In this document: positions 16,212 to 25,600 of the stretch, piece after piece
How positions within the stretch are numbered: position 1 is the stretch's first letter
How the letters are laid out: each line of letters opens with the position of its first letter
Source: Crocinitomicaceae bacterium
GTDB lineage: Bacteria > Bacteroidota > Bacteroidia > Flavobacteriales_D > CAJJDF01
Length of the DNA stretch: 33,035 nucleotides
NCBI GenBank assembly: GCA_024639505.1
Contig: JAHEIE010000002.1
Location: 1 to 33,035, forward strand
Reading direction: 5' to 3'
Notes under the pieces: model-generated
Database searches by the model: none
Seen by the model: the letters and a program-made list of their open reading frames with translations, nothing else
What the model was told of the DNA's origin: nothing
Position numbers and translations under genes: made by a program

Positions 16212-17057
16212 ATGCACACAATTTACTCAGAAAACTGGAAAGATTACGAATTACTAGATGCCGGACACGGAAAAAAGCTAGAAAGATGGGGTAGTACTCA
16301 TACAATTCGTCCTGACAGAAATGCCTATTTTCCTGCAGTATTATCCGAAGATGAATGGAGAGAAAAGGTTGATTTTGAATTCATAGAAACTACTTCCACT
16401 TCGGGAGAGTGGATAAAAAGAAATCCTTACGCAGAAGACGAATGGCAAATTAAATTTGGAAAAGCTGTTTTTAATCTAAAAATCACAAACTTCAAACACG
16501 TGGGACTTTTTCCAGAGCAACAAACAAACTGGGAATACATTCAACAAAAAGTACAAAAAGACCATAAACTACTGAACTTATTTGGCTACACTGGAGCTGC
16601 TTCAGTCGTTGCAAAACTAAATCATGCCGAGGTGTTTCACTGTGACAGTGTGAAAAACGTAATCAATTGGGGAAAAGAAAACATGGAATCCTCGGGTGTA
16701 GATGACATAAAGTGGGTGCTAGAAGATGCTTTGAAATTTGCCCAACGAGAATCAAAAAGGGGAAACAAATACAGAGGAGTAATCATGGATCCGCCAGCTT
16801 TTGGCATTGGTGTAAAAAAAGAAAGATGGAAATTGGAGGATAAATTCCAAGAACTACTGAAATCGACTAAAGAACTAATTGAGCCAGGAGGATTTATCAT
16901 CATAAACACCTATTCGCCAAAACTAGATGCAAAGGAAATAAAAAGAACTGCAAGTACTATTTTTCCGACCCAGAAAGTAGAAGTTTCAAGACTTTCTATG
17001 AAAACTACGACTGGAAAAAGATTGGATTTTGGAGAATTAACTAGGATTACTTTTTAA
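16212..17057 (+). CDS. Class I SAM-dependent methyltransferase, RlmI-like
   Basis: A 281-residue Rossmann-fold methyltransferase. Motif I is LLNLFGYTGAASVVA (about residues 118-132), an acidic SAM-ribose contact follows in HCDSVKNV, and motif IV is the DPPAFG tetrad region (about 193-198), typical of rRNA m5C/m2G-type enzymes of the RlmI/RlmK group. The N-terminal 100 residues lack an obvious PUA domain, so the protein is shorter than E. coli RlmI. The target nucleotide is not decidable. It has its own promoter (16166-16194) and converges on radA across 97 nt without a good terminator. Confidence 0.82.
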   Translation: MHTIYSENWKDYELLDAGHGKKLERWGSTHTIRPDRNAYFPAVLSEDEWREKVDFEFIETTSTSGEWIKRNPYAEDEWQIKFGKAVFNLKITNFKHVGLFPEQQTNWEYIQQKVQKDHKLLNLFGYTGAASVVAKLNHAEVFHCDSVKNVINWGKENMESSGVDDIKWVLEDALKFAQRESKRGNKYRGVIMDPPAFGIGVKKERWKLEDKFQELLKSTKELIEPGGFIIINTYSPKLDAKEIKRTASTIFPTQKVEVSRLSMKTTTGKRLDFGELTRITF

Positions 17058-17154
17058 AGTATTTCTTATTTTTAATTCTATTGATTCTAACCTTCTGAAT
17101 CATTTAGGCAAGTCATATCTGCCTTAGCAAGTGAGGCAAAGAGCGATAATTGAA

Positions 17155-18525
17155 TTAATCGTTGCCGAACAAGTGCCTAAATACTTCTTCTATTTTTCCT
17201 ACTTGAATGAGTTCTATGTCAAAATCAGTTTGCTTCACTCCTTTGTTATATTTGGATATAATCATTTTCTCAAACCCGAGCTTTTGTGCTTCTGTAATTC
17301 TTTGATCAATATGCGAAACTGGCCTTATTTCACCTGTAAGCCCAACTTCACCTGCTAGAGCAATTTCCTTGCTCACCGGCATATCTACATTAGAAGACAA
17401 TACAGCTGAAACAACAGCTAAATCAATGGCTGGATCATTCACTCGGATTCCACCAGTTATATTCAAAAACACATCCTTAGCACCTAATTTGAAGCCACAT
17501 CGTTTTTCAAGAACTGCAAGCAACATATTCAATCTTTTGGTGTCAAATCCTGTTGTGGTTCGCTGTGGATTTCCATAAGCTGCTGTACTCACAAGAGCCT
17601 GAACCTCAACAAGCATAGGACGCATTCCTTCCATTGTAGATGCAATTGCAACTCCACTCAATGCTTCGGCATTGTTATTTAGCAAAACATCAGATGGATT
17701 GAGTACAGGAACTAATCCTCCTGTTTGCATTTCGTAAATCCCTAATTCATTAGTACTTCCGAATCTATTTTTGGTAGTTCTTAGCAACCTGTAAATATGG
17801 TTTCTATCTCCTTCAAATTGCAAAACCGTATCGACCATATGTTCCAAAACTTTAGGACCAGCAATACTTCCATCTTTTGTTATATGTCCTATTATAAAGA
17901 CCGAAGTTTGAGTTTCTTTGGCAAATTTCATCAAATCTCCCGTACATTCTCTAATCTGCGAAATACTTCCTGGGGAAGAATCCAAATAATCCGAATGTAA
18001 GGTTTGGATTGAATCTACAATTAAAATATGAGGCTGAAATTCCTCGATGTGTGAAAATATATGTTGAAGCTTCGTCTCGTTTAACAAGAAACAATTTTCT
18101 GAGGTCTGCCCTATTCTATCGGCTCTCATTTTCACTTGTTTCATACTTTCTTCGCCCGAAACATACAAAACTCTAGCTTTGGAATGTTGCAGCGCCATTT
18201 GGAGCATTAACGTAGATTTACCAATTCCTGGTTCTCCACCAAACAAAACGAGAGATCCATGTACCAGTCCACCTCCGAGTACTCTGTTTAATTCTGTATC
18301 TTTAAAAATAATTCGGTTGTGTTTCTCATCCGAAACATCACCTATTGCAACAGGTTTTGAAATTCTCTTTGTTGTAGGACCCGTGGAAAAAAGCTTTTTT
18401 TCATTTTTAGACACTACTTCTTCCACAAATGTATTCCACTCGGCACATGACGGACATTTCCCTACCCATTGTGGAGATTGAGCTCCACAATTTTGACAGA
18501 AATATGATTTTTTCACTTTTGCCAT
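17155..18525 (-). CDS. radA: DNA repair protein RadA (Sms)
   Basis: A RecA-like branch-migration helicase, 456 residues. It has an N-terminal zinc finger with Cys10, Cys13, Cys24 and Cys27, Walker A GEPGIGKST (97-105), Walker B ILIVDSIQT (about 167-175), the RadA-specific KNRFG motif (252-256), and a C-terminal Lon-protease-like domain (about 275-456) that serves as a structural scaffold. All key motifs are intact. It starts 5 nt after the stop of the LPG-synthase-TM gene, an arrangement I recall as recurrent in Flavobacteriia. Confidence 0.96.
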   Translation of the reverse strand: MAKVKKSYFCQNCGAQSPQWVGKCPSCAEWNTFVEEVVSKNEKKLFSTGPTTKRISKPVAIGDVSDEKHNRIIFKDTELNRVLGGGLVHGSLVLFGGEPGIGKSTLMLQMALQHSKARVLYVSGEESMKQVKMRADRIGQTSENCFLLNETKLQHIFSHIEEFQPHILIVDSIQTLHSDYLDSSPGSISQIRECTGDLMKFAKETQTSVFIIGHITKDGSIAGPKVLEHMVDTVLQFEGDRNHIYRLLRTTKNRFGSTNELGIYEMQTGGLVPVLNPSDVLLNNNAEALSGVAIASTMEGMRPMLVEVQALVSTAAYGNPQRTTTGFDTKRLNMLLAVLEKRCGFKLGAKDVFLNITGGIRVNDPAIDLAVVSAVLSSNVDMPVSKEIALAGEVGLTGEIRPVSHIDQRITEAQKLGFEKMIISKYNKGVKQTDFDIELIQVGKIEEVFRHLFGND

Positions 18526-18530
18526 ATTAT

Positions 18531-19538
18531 TTATTTCGTTGTTTTGGGAAGTTCATTTTCTGCATCCATCACATTGAATTTTACATCAATAGCGAACAAG
18601 GATGCAACTCCCAACACAACTAAAAATGCGGTAGTAACTACCCAAGAAAGAATAGTAAAACTAGAGGCTAATTCTTCGTTGTATCCAAAATAAACCAGGG
18701 CTGCTGTTATAAAAAGTGGGTACAATCCAATTCCACCAGGCGTAATAGCTATAGCTGCTGCTCCCACTACAAATGAAACCATCAATTCTTTGATTCCAAT
18801 TGATTCCATTCCATCTAAACTAAGAGCCATTAACCACATCATCAGTATATAAGTAAACCAAATAAATAGAGTATGAAAAATAAATGCCATTCTCTTTTTC
18901 ATAGTAAAAATAGTTTTAACACCTTCCAGCATTCCTTTTAACTTTTCTATAAAAAATCCTCTTATTTTTTTTGAAACAATCAATGCTATACCTCCTAATA
19001 AAACTAGTCCGACAATTGCATAAAGCAAATACGAATTACCTGTTTCTCCATCTGTTTTTGTAAATCCCTCTATTACTTCATTTCCTACCAACAAAGACGT
19101 TCCAAAAGTAATCCCTAGTAACATTATCACATCAATTATTCTTTCTGCCACCACAGTTCCAAAAACTTTGTCAAACGGTAAATTTTCTTTTTTTGATAAA
19201 AACCCAGGCCTTCCAATTTCTCCACTTCTAGGAATTGTAAAATTAAGGACGTAACCTATCATTGTTGAATGATAAAGGTTTACCAATTTTGGTTTATACC
19301 CCAAAGGCTCCATTAAAAACTGCCATCGGTAAGCTCTGCTCATGTGACCCAACCAAGCAGTAACTAATGCTAAGAATACCCAAAAATAATTGGCACTTGC
19401 AAATGCTTTTGGAATTCCTGCTTTTCCTTCTGGCGAAAGATTAGAATAAAAATACCAAGTAAGGTAAACCCCTATTCCAAGTGGCAATATAATTTTTAAG
19501 ATTTTAAATATGCTCTTTTTCACGGTCTTTAATTTCAT
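18531..19538 (-). CDS. Flippase-like LPG-synthase transmembrane-domain protein (UPF0104)
   Basis: About 335 residues with roughly eight membrane segments, matching the lysylphosphatidylglycerol synthase TM-region family without the catalytic aminoacyl-transfer domain. Family blocks include GHMSRAYRWQFLM, NFTIPRSGEIGRPGFLSK and ITPGGIGLYPLF, with the PRxGExxRP and TPGGxG motifs in their usual order. Related proteins are lipid or lipid-linked-sugar flippases or regulators; the substrate here is unknown. The ATG at 19538 is preferred over the adjoining TTG at 19541. It is co-transcribed with radA. Confidence 0.87.
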   Translation of the reverse strand: MKLKTVKKSIFKILKIILPLGIGVYLTWYFYSNLSPEGKAGIPKAFASANYFWVFLALVTAWLGHMSRAYRWQFLMEPLGYKPKLVNLYHSTMIGYVLNFTIPRSGEIGRPGFLSKKENLPFDKVFGTVVAERIIDVIMLLGITFGTSLLVGNEVIEGFTKTDGETGNSYLLYAIVGLVLLGGIALIVSKKIRGFFIEKLKGMLEGVKTIFTMKKRMAFIFHTLFIWFTYILMMWLMALSLDGMESIGIKELMVSFVVGAAAIAITPGGIGLYPLFITAALVYFGYNEELASSFTILSWVVTTAFLVVLGVASLFAIDVKFNVMDAENELPKTTK

Positions 19539-19597
19539 CAAAGATAAGATTATCTGAGAATTATTATTTCATAAAAATCTATAAAACCCAACCGTTG

Positions 19598-21943
19598 CTA
19601 AAAATAGAGCTTATACAATGCTACTGGAAAAAATCCTCTTTGATAATTAGTTTTAATTTGGTCCGATGAAGCTTGATATCCCTGAATAAATATATTCTTT
19701 TGGTTTGTAATATTTTGAATATCTAGCATAAATTCATGAGATATGTTTTTCTGATTCCATCTCATCCCAACCTTAAAATCTAATCTAAAATACCCTTGGT
19801 ATCTTTCAGAAAAGGCAATATTCCAATCTCTCACTTCGCTTAACTGAGCATTGGATGCATCCAAGTCAATAGGAGTAAATGGCTTTCCTCCAGCATAAGT
19901 CATTCTTCCGTCAAAAGTTAGTGTTACATTTTTCTTTAGTTCAAATTCTTTCCCAGCAAGGGCATTGAACACATATTGGTTATTAAATGCTGTATTTCGT
20001 TCTACTCCATCGCTTCCCTTAAATTTGGAATCGAAAATAGAAGTAGTTACAAGGAAATAATAACCTTTAGAAAGAAATTTCTCAAACGTAATTTCAATTC
20101 CATAATTCATGCCAGTCCCCTCGTTTACCAATCCCGTTTTATTCGGCAAGGTGAAATCAGCTCCTTCGTTCAACATCGAAAATGAATTACTTGCAGTATC
20201 CACAGGAACATTGTAAATGTATTGAAAGTAGGTTTCGAGTTTTAGTCGTGTGTTTAGCCCAATATTTCTCTCGTAGCCAATTACATTGTGAATACTTCTA
20301 GAAAAATCAAGAGATTTATTAGGAGTTGACGAACCTGAATTTTCCAAATCCTTCACGAAATAAACAGAGATTGGTTGAGTTTGACTGTGCATACCAAAAC
20401 CATAGGTGAATTTGTTTTTGTTATTTAACTCATATCTCAGCCCAAGTCTTGGCTCCAAACTTGTAGATTTAGATAGGTTAAAATATTGACCTTGAACACC
20501 TATGTTGGCTGTCAATTTTTCATTAAAATGATGCCTCCAGGTAAAATATGCCTGACCCAAACTTGCTTCACCTTGAAATCGCAATGTTTCAATAAATTCA
20601 TTTTGCCTTTTATTACTATCTACAAAATCCAAAGTATTGATTCGCCAAATGACACCTGCATTCCAATTGTTTCGAACATTTATTTTTTTGTTTAATTTGA
20701 AATGAACCACATAATTGGATAAAACTCGATCGAATACAGCGACTTTAGAAACTTTAGTTCTCTCAAATCCTGTAGAATCTAAATCACCGGCTGACCTAGT
20801 TCCTGTTGCAACTATTGATAGTTTTGAGAACAAAGTAGAATTAAAAAAATACTTGTGTGTCACACCCAAAACTCCAGTTTGACTTCTAAATTGAGCTTCT
20901 TGGTTTTCATCTGCAAATAAATTGGTATTGGAAGTATCCAATTCGTAATCAATAAAACTTATTCCTCCAATTCCAAAAACCGAAAAAGTTCCCATTTTCT
21001 TTGTTGGAAGATTCACTTTAAAAGTTATATCTTGATATTCAGGAATCGATGAACCAGTTCCAAGATCCACACCTATTTGCTGAAAAATTCCAAGCGTTGA
21101 ATACCTATAATTGAACATATAAGAAGCTCTCCCTCTTTTTTTAAAAGGACCTTCGGAACCTAATTCAAATCCATTTACTCCTACCTGAAAAAGATGCTCA
21201 TAACTATCGTTATTCCCCTCTCTTAATTGCAAATCAAAAACTCCCGACAAAGCATTACCGTACTCCGCAGACCAGGCACTCGTCATAAATTCAGAATTCT
21301 TCAAATTATTCACATTCAGCATACTAATTGGCCCTCCTGTGGTCCCGATAGTCGAAAAATGATTGGGACTAGGAATATCAACTCCTTCTAGTCTCCACAA
21401 AACTCCCGTAGGGGAATTACCTCTAATAATCACATCGTTTCTATCGTCCGATGAACCACTTACACCGGCATAGTTTTGGGACATTCTTGCTGGATCTTGC
21501 AAAGACCCAGAAAAACGAGTGGCCTCATCTATTGACAGAGTTCTTGAGCTCACCGTATTCATTTTATTAATGTTTTCTCGTTTGTCAGCTTCACCTCGAA
21601 CGACAAACTCTCCCAATTGATTGAATTTTTCACTCAACGCTATGCTTACGTTTAGGTCTTTTGCAGACAACACTAATAAGTTTGGTATTTCTCTGGTTTC
21701 ATATCCCAAATAACTGACTCTAACTGTGTGTCTTCCTGTCGGTACATTTTCTAATCTAAACTCACCATTTATATCTGAGGTTGTTCCTATCAGCGATTCG
21801 CTTCCGACCAACACTATATTCACTCCAATTAATGTTGCCTGTGATGTTTTGTCTATTACAGATCCTTTAATGACAGAGGTGAGCTGCTGCGAAAAGCCCA
21901 CAGAAACAAACATTACAAACAATACTAACAACTTTAATTTCAT
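19598..21943 (-). CDS. TonB-dependent outer-membrane receptor with CarboxypepD-reg-like domain
   Basis: About 781 residues from the ATG at 21943. An in-frame TTG nine codons upstream would add polar residues before the signal peptide and was rejected. The signal peptide (1-18) is followed by a carboxypeptidase-regulatory-like domain (about 22-110, with GSVIDKTSQATLIGVNIVL and SDINGEFRLENVPTG), a plug domain (about 115-225, with DVIIRGNSPTGVLWRLEGVDIP and the EYGNALSGVF block), and a 22-strand-type barrel ending in the aromatic LYKLYF. No SusD partner, protease or siderophore gene adjoins, so the ligand is unknown. It lies 64 nt downstream of the Crp/Fnr-type gene, and control by that regulator is possible but unproven. 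Confidence 0.9.
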   Translation of the reverse strand: MKLKLLVLFVMFVSVGFSQQLTSVIKGSVIDKTSQATLIGVNIVLVGSESLIGTTSDINGEFRLENVPTGRHTVRVSYLGYETREIPNLLVLSAKDLNVSIALSEKFNQLGEFVVRGEADKRENINKMNTVSSRTLSIDEATRFSGSLQDPARMSQNYAGVSGSSDDRNDVIIRGNSPTGVLWRLEGVDIPSPNHFSTIGTTGGPISMLNVNNLKNSEFMTSAWSAEYGNALSGVFDLQLREGNNDSYEHLFQVGVNGFELGSEGPFKKRGRASYMFNYRYSTLGIFQQIGVDLGTGSSIPEYQDITFKVNLPTKKMGTFSVFGIGGISFIDYELDTSNTNLFADENQEAQFRSQTGVLGVTHKYFFNSTLFSKLSIVATGTRSAGDLDSTGFERTKVSKVAVFDRVLSNYVVHFKLNKKINVRNNWNAGVIWRINTLDFVDSNKRQNEFIETLRFQGEASLGQAYFTWRHHFNEKLTANIGVQGQYFNLSKSTSLEPRLGLRYELNNKNKFTYGFGMHSQTQPISVYFVKDLENSGSSTPNKSLDFSRSIHNVIGYERNIGLNTRLKLETYFQYIYNVPVDTASNSFSMLNEGADFTLPNKTGLVNEGTGMNYGIEITFEKFLSKGYYFLVTTSIFDSKFKGSDGVERNTAFNNQYVFNALAGKEFELKKNVTLTFDGRMTYAGGKPFTPIDLDASNAQLSEVRDWNIAFSERYQGYFRLDFKVGMRWNQKNISHEFMLDIQNITNQKNIFIQGYQASSDQIKTNYQRGFFPVALYKLYF

Positions 21944-22007
21944 GTGATTACATTTATCAATCTGACACAAAATTAGGGCATCTGAAGTTAATATTACTTG
22001 ATATTTG

Positions 22008-22598
22008 TTAAGAATTACTTTTTAAGCGAGATTTCCTCAATCTACATAGTGATTCTGCAGTAATTCCTATAAAACTAGCCAAATGTTTTAAGGGAACTCT
22101 ATTTACTAAATCTTTGTTGTTTAACTCAAATTCAGTGTATTTCTGATCCGCCTTGAGGTTTGCAGTGGAGTTTGTCATAGAAATCAAATTAGCCAAAGCT
22201 CTTTCAACCATCAATCGACCTAACCTTTCTAGCATGTGAGATTCATTATAGCTTTCCAACAGTTTTTCATAAGGCAAAAAAATTATTTTTGTAGGCTCAA
22301 TTGCCTCTAATCCTAATTTGCAATTGTTACCTGTCATCAAACTTTCGTAATCTGTAAAGAAATCATTCTCTTTCATGAACGATACATTCACCTCTACTCC
22401 ATCCTTTAATGAATAAACTCTGAACAATCCTTCACAAATAAAGTAGATTCCCGAACATTTTTGTTGAGTGGTTAATATAGATTCCTTTTTCTCATACTCC
22501 TCATACCTAACATGAGGCACAATCATTTGCACATCTTTGTCATTTAAAGAAACGAATTGTTTAGTAAAATCGACAAATATCTCTAGTTCTCGTTCCAT
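22008..22598 (-). CDS. Crp/Fnr-family transcriptional regulator
   Basis: A 196-residue protein with a cyclic-nucleotide-binding-type beta-barrel (about 20-125, with the ILTTQQKCSGIYFICEGLFRV block) and a C-terminal winged HTH (about 150-190, LKHLASFIGITAESLCRLRK). It lacks the cysteine set of FNR and the exact cAMP-contact motif of E. coli CRP, so the ligand is open. Many Bacteroidota members of this group appear not to bind cAMP. The ATG is only 10 nt past the terminator that ends the M43 protease gene. Expression must therefore come from a promoter overlapping the hairpin, such as TATATTTA at 22602-22609, or from read-through. Confidence 0.88.
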   Translation of the reverse strand: MERELEIFVDFTKQFVSLNDKDVQMIVPHVRYEEYEKKESILTTQQKCSGIYFICEGLFRVYSLKDGVEVNVSFMKENDFFTDYESLMTGNNCKLGLEAIEPTKIIFLPYEKLLESYNESHMLERLGRLMVERALANLISMTNSTANLKADQKYTEFELNNKDLVNRVPLKHLASFIGITAESLCRLRKSRLKSNS

Positions 22599-22608
22599 AA
22601 TTAAATAT

Positions 22609-22642
22609 AAAAAAACTCCATTTACTTCAGTAAATGGAGTTT
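22609..22642 (-). terminator. Rho-independent terminator after the M43 protease gene
   Basis: A perfect 14-bp stem (AAACTCCATTTACT paired with AGTAAATGGAGTTT) with a 2-nt centre (shorter in practice, to allow a tetraloop), followed on the minus strand by seven T at 22615-22609. It lies 21 nt past the protease stop and 10 nt before the Crp/Fnr-type start codon. On the plus strand no T tract follows. Confidence 0.85.
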
Positions 22643-22663
22643 GTAATTTTGCTTAAAATGCAA

Positions 22664-25600
22664 TTATTTAACCACGATTAGTTTCTTTGTTACCACTTTA
22701 TTCTCTGAATTAAATCGAATGAGGTAAACTCCTTCCGAAAAACTATTTATGTCTATTGTAGTTTGTTCAGTTTGTGAGGAAATTAGAGAAGAATGAACCA
22801 TATTTCCGGAGCTATTAAAAATGGCCATTTTTACGTTTTCCATTTCACTTTCCAAAATAGAGATGTTTAAAAACCTATTCGCAGGATTTGGATAAACCAC
22901 AATGGACGAAGCTAAACTTTCTTCTTCTAGTCCTGTGCAGTCATTTACTATCACTTGAATTGAATTTGAACTATCGCACAAACCAAAAGTACCTTTTACG
23001 GTGGCAATATAAGTTCCTGGAGCAGAATAAATGTGAGATGCATTTGGTACACTAGAAGTAGTTCCATCTCCATAATCCCAGTCGTATGTAATGGCATTGG
23101 AACCAGTCATACTAAAATAAATTGCGCTACCCAAGCAAACCAATGTAGGGTTTGCATTGGCCGTAACATTAGGTATTTGATTATTTGTTATGGTAACATA
23201 AGCAGTATCACCGATACAGTTTGCGTTACTTGCTACTCCCCAATATTGAGTTGTGGCAGTAGGCGAAACAGAAACTGATTGAGTAGCTCCTCCTGAACTC
23301 CAAGCATAAGAAGTACCGCCATTAATCGAAAGAGTTATAGAGCTACCATCACAAATTGTGGTATCTCCTGGTGAAATAGTGGTTGTTGGATAATCTCTTA
23401 CAGTCAATGTTTTTACTATACTATCAGAACCACACCCATTATCTACTTTCATTTTTATGGGATACACTCCCGGTGTAGAAAAGAAAATTGTATTGTCCTC
23501 AAGATTAGAAGATGAAGGCAATCCAGTTGGATATGTCCAATAAATTGTACCACGACCGTTCAAAGTCCCGTCAAAAGCAACAGTATCTTGTTCGCATATT
23601 GCTAATGAAGTTTCTGTAAAACTAATTGTTGCTCCTGCGGTATCAACAACTATTGTTGAAATCAAACTATCATTAGAACATACACCTTCAAGGTAAAGAA
23701 TAGCTTTATAAGTTCCAGCTGTTGCGTAAGAAACAGTTTGATTAATATTTGTGGAGAATGAAGGAGTACCTCCAGGAAAAAACCATTTCAAAGAATCGTA
23801 ATTGGCTAATCCCGTAGCACTAAAACTTGTGCTTTGTCCTTGGCAAATTCTATTTCTAGTTACGTTTACAGTTCCTGTTGCTGGTAAATCTGTATATATT
23901 ACTTTTATTCCCAAAGAAGTATTAATCGCGGCAACTCCAGTTGAACTTTGCCAAATCCCACCAGTTTTAACAAAAGTAGTGTTGACTCCACCGATCCTAT
24001 TGTTTGCAGTAGTAATAACCAATGTATCGCCATTTCCGTATTCCAACTCTAAACCTGCCCAAAAATTTCCTGTAATGAAAGGTGGAGTTGTAAGGTAAAC
24101 CTCATTGCTTACTCCAGCTACCAAACTATTTATTTTTATGGTGTCTGTGGATAAAATTGCTCCTGGACTTCCAGCATTATCATCGTAAATATTCACTACA
24201 AATGAAGAATTTGGTGTACCAGCATCTGCCTTAATTACAGGTAGAACAATTCTTTGAACTGAATTTGAAGCACCCGACAAATTAAAGGGTTCTGCGTATC
24301 CTGTAATGTTAGCTCCATTATGACCTGGGTAATAACCCCATGTACCTAAAAGCTTATAAAAAATCATAGAGTCTAATGCATTGTCAAAATTGTACAAAGT
24401 ATCGCAGAAACCCGGAGGTGTTGGAATTACCACAACACAGCCCAATTTGCTTAGAGAATCTTTCAAAGCAGCATTTTCAACTACCATCTTTACATCATAC
24501 GTTCCTATAGCCGAATATCTTTTTACTGGATTTGTTTGAGTTGATGTGGTTCCGTCTCCAAAATCCCAAAACCATTTATATACAGCAGGAAAAGAAAGGG
24601 AAGTATCAGTAAGATAAACTGGGTAATTTGGATATACTGTGTCACAGCCCTTAAACCCTGGATTAAGTAATGTGTTGTATGGAAGACAAAAAGAACTGAT
24701 TAAAGAATCTCCAAAATTTGGGTTTATGGTTTTTGCTATAATCTGCCCAGATCCAAAATCAGTAAGCGTGAATCTTCCGTTTGATCCACAAAAACCTTTA
24801 CCCTGAAGGCCATCTCCCCATGAATCATATATAACAAACTCATAACAGCCTGAGTCTAAACAAGCTGATTCCAAAATATTTTGAATCTGCTGAGTATAAC
24901 CACTACCACTTAAAAAAACAATTCCATTGGTATCTCTCAAAAGCCAGGATATTTCTTGAGCACTACAATCTGTTGTAATATCCACGATAACTGAAAACTT
25001 ATCCCTTGAAATAAAACTTTTGACAAAAAAATTATCCCCAGTAAACCCGTCATTTAGACTCCCATTAATAAGAGTAGAGTCAATCGAGATATTGAAATTA
25101 TGATTTCCTGATGCTACTGTTAATGCAGGCAGAGCAATTGTATCACATTCATAAGGAGGTATACTTCCAGACCAAAAATAAACATTTGGACTTACTCCAT
25201 CGATATCATAATTTAGTCTTAAGCTAGTTAAAGTATCGAATCCATTATTACAGATTACAGCAAAACCTGGAATCAAATTAGTACAAATAGAATCTACTTG
25301 GAAAAATAAATTAGTAACTGCTGGATTTACTTGATTTGCCACTCCACAGTTTTGAGTTGTAGTGAGTGAATGCCTCGATCCACCTAAAGCCAAAACTGCT
25401 CTCATTCTAGAAACTTGATCTGGAGTAAAATCTGAGGCACAAGAACCATTTTGATATTGCATATAATTTTCTTTATTGTCTAATGGACAAACTGGAGTTG
25501 TACAAGCATTTCCTGAACCAACAATCGTGGGAGGTGTGTCACAACACAAATCACCAGAAGTAGCACAAGGACTGGTGACTGTGCAAGATGTTGTACTTTG

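Noticed and set aside
19539-19546. TATCTTTG (minus strand), an exact -7 promoter match for the LPG-synthase-TM gene
   Set aside because: It directly abuts the ATG at 19538, so transcription would begin inside or past the start codon, and no -33 TTG is spaced correctly. Chance match in AT-rich DNA is more likely.
19598-21943. SusC-type polysaccharide utilisation locus
   Set aside because: There is no SusD-like lipoprotein, glycoside hydrolase or sensor next to the receptor, and its length is below typical SusC.
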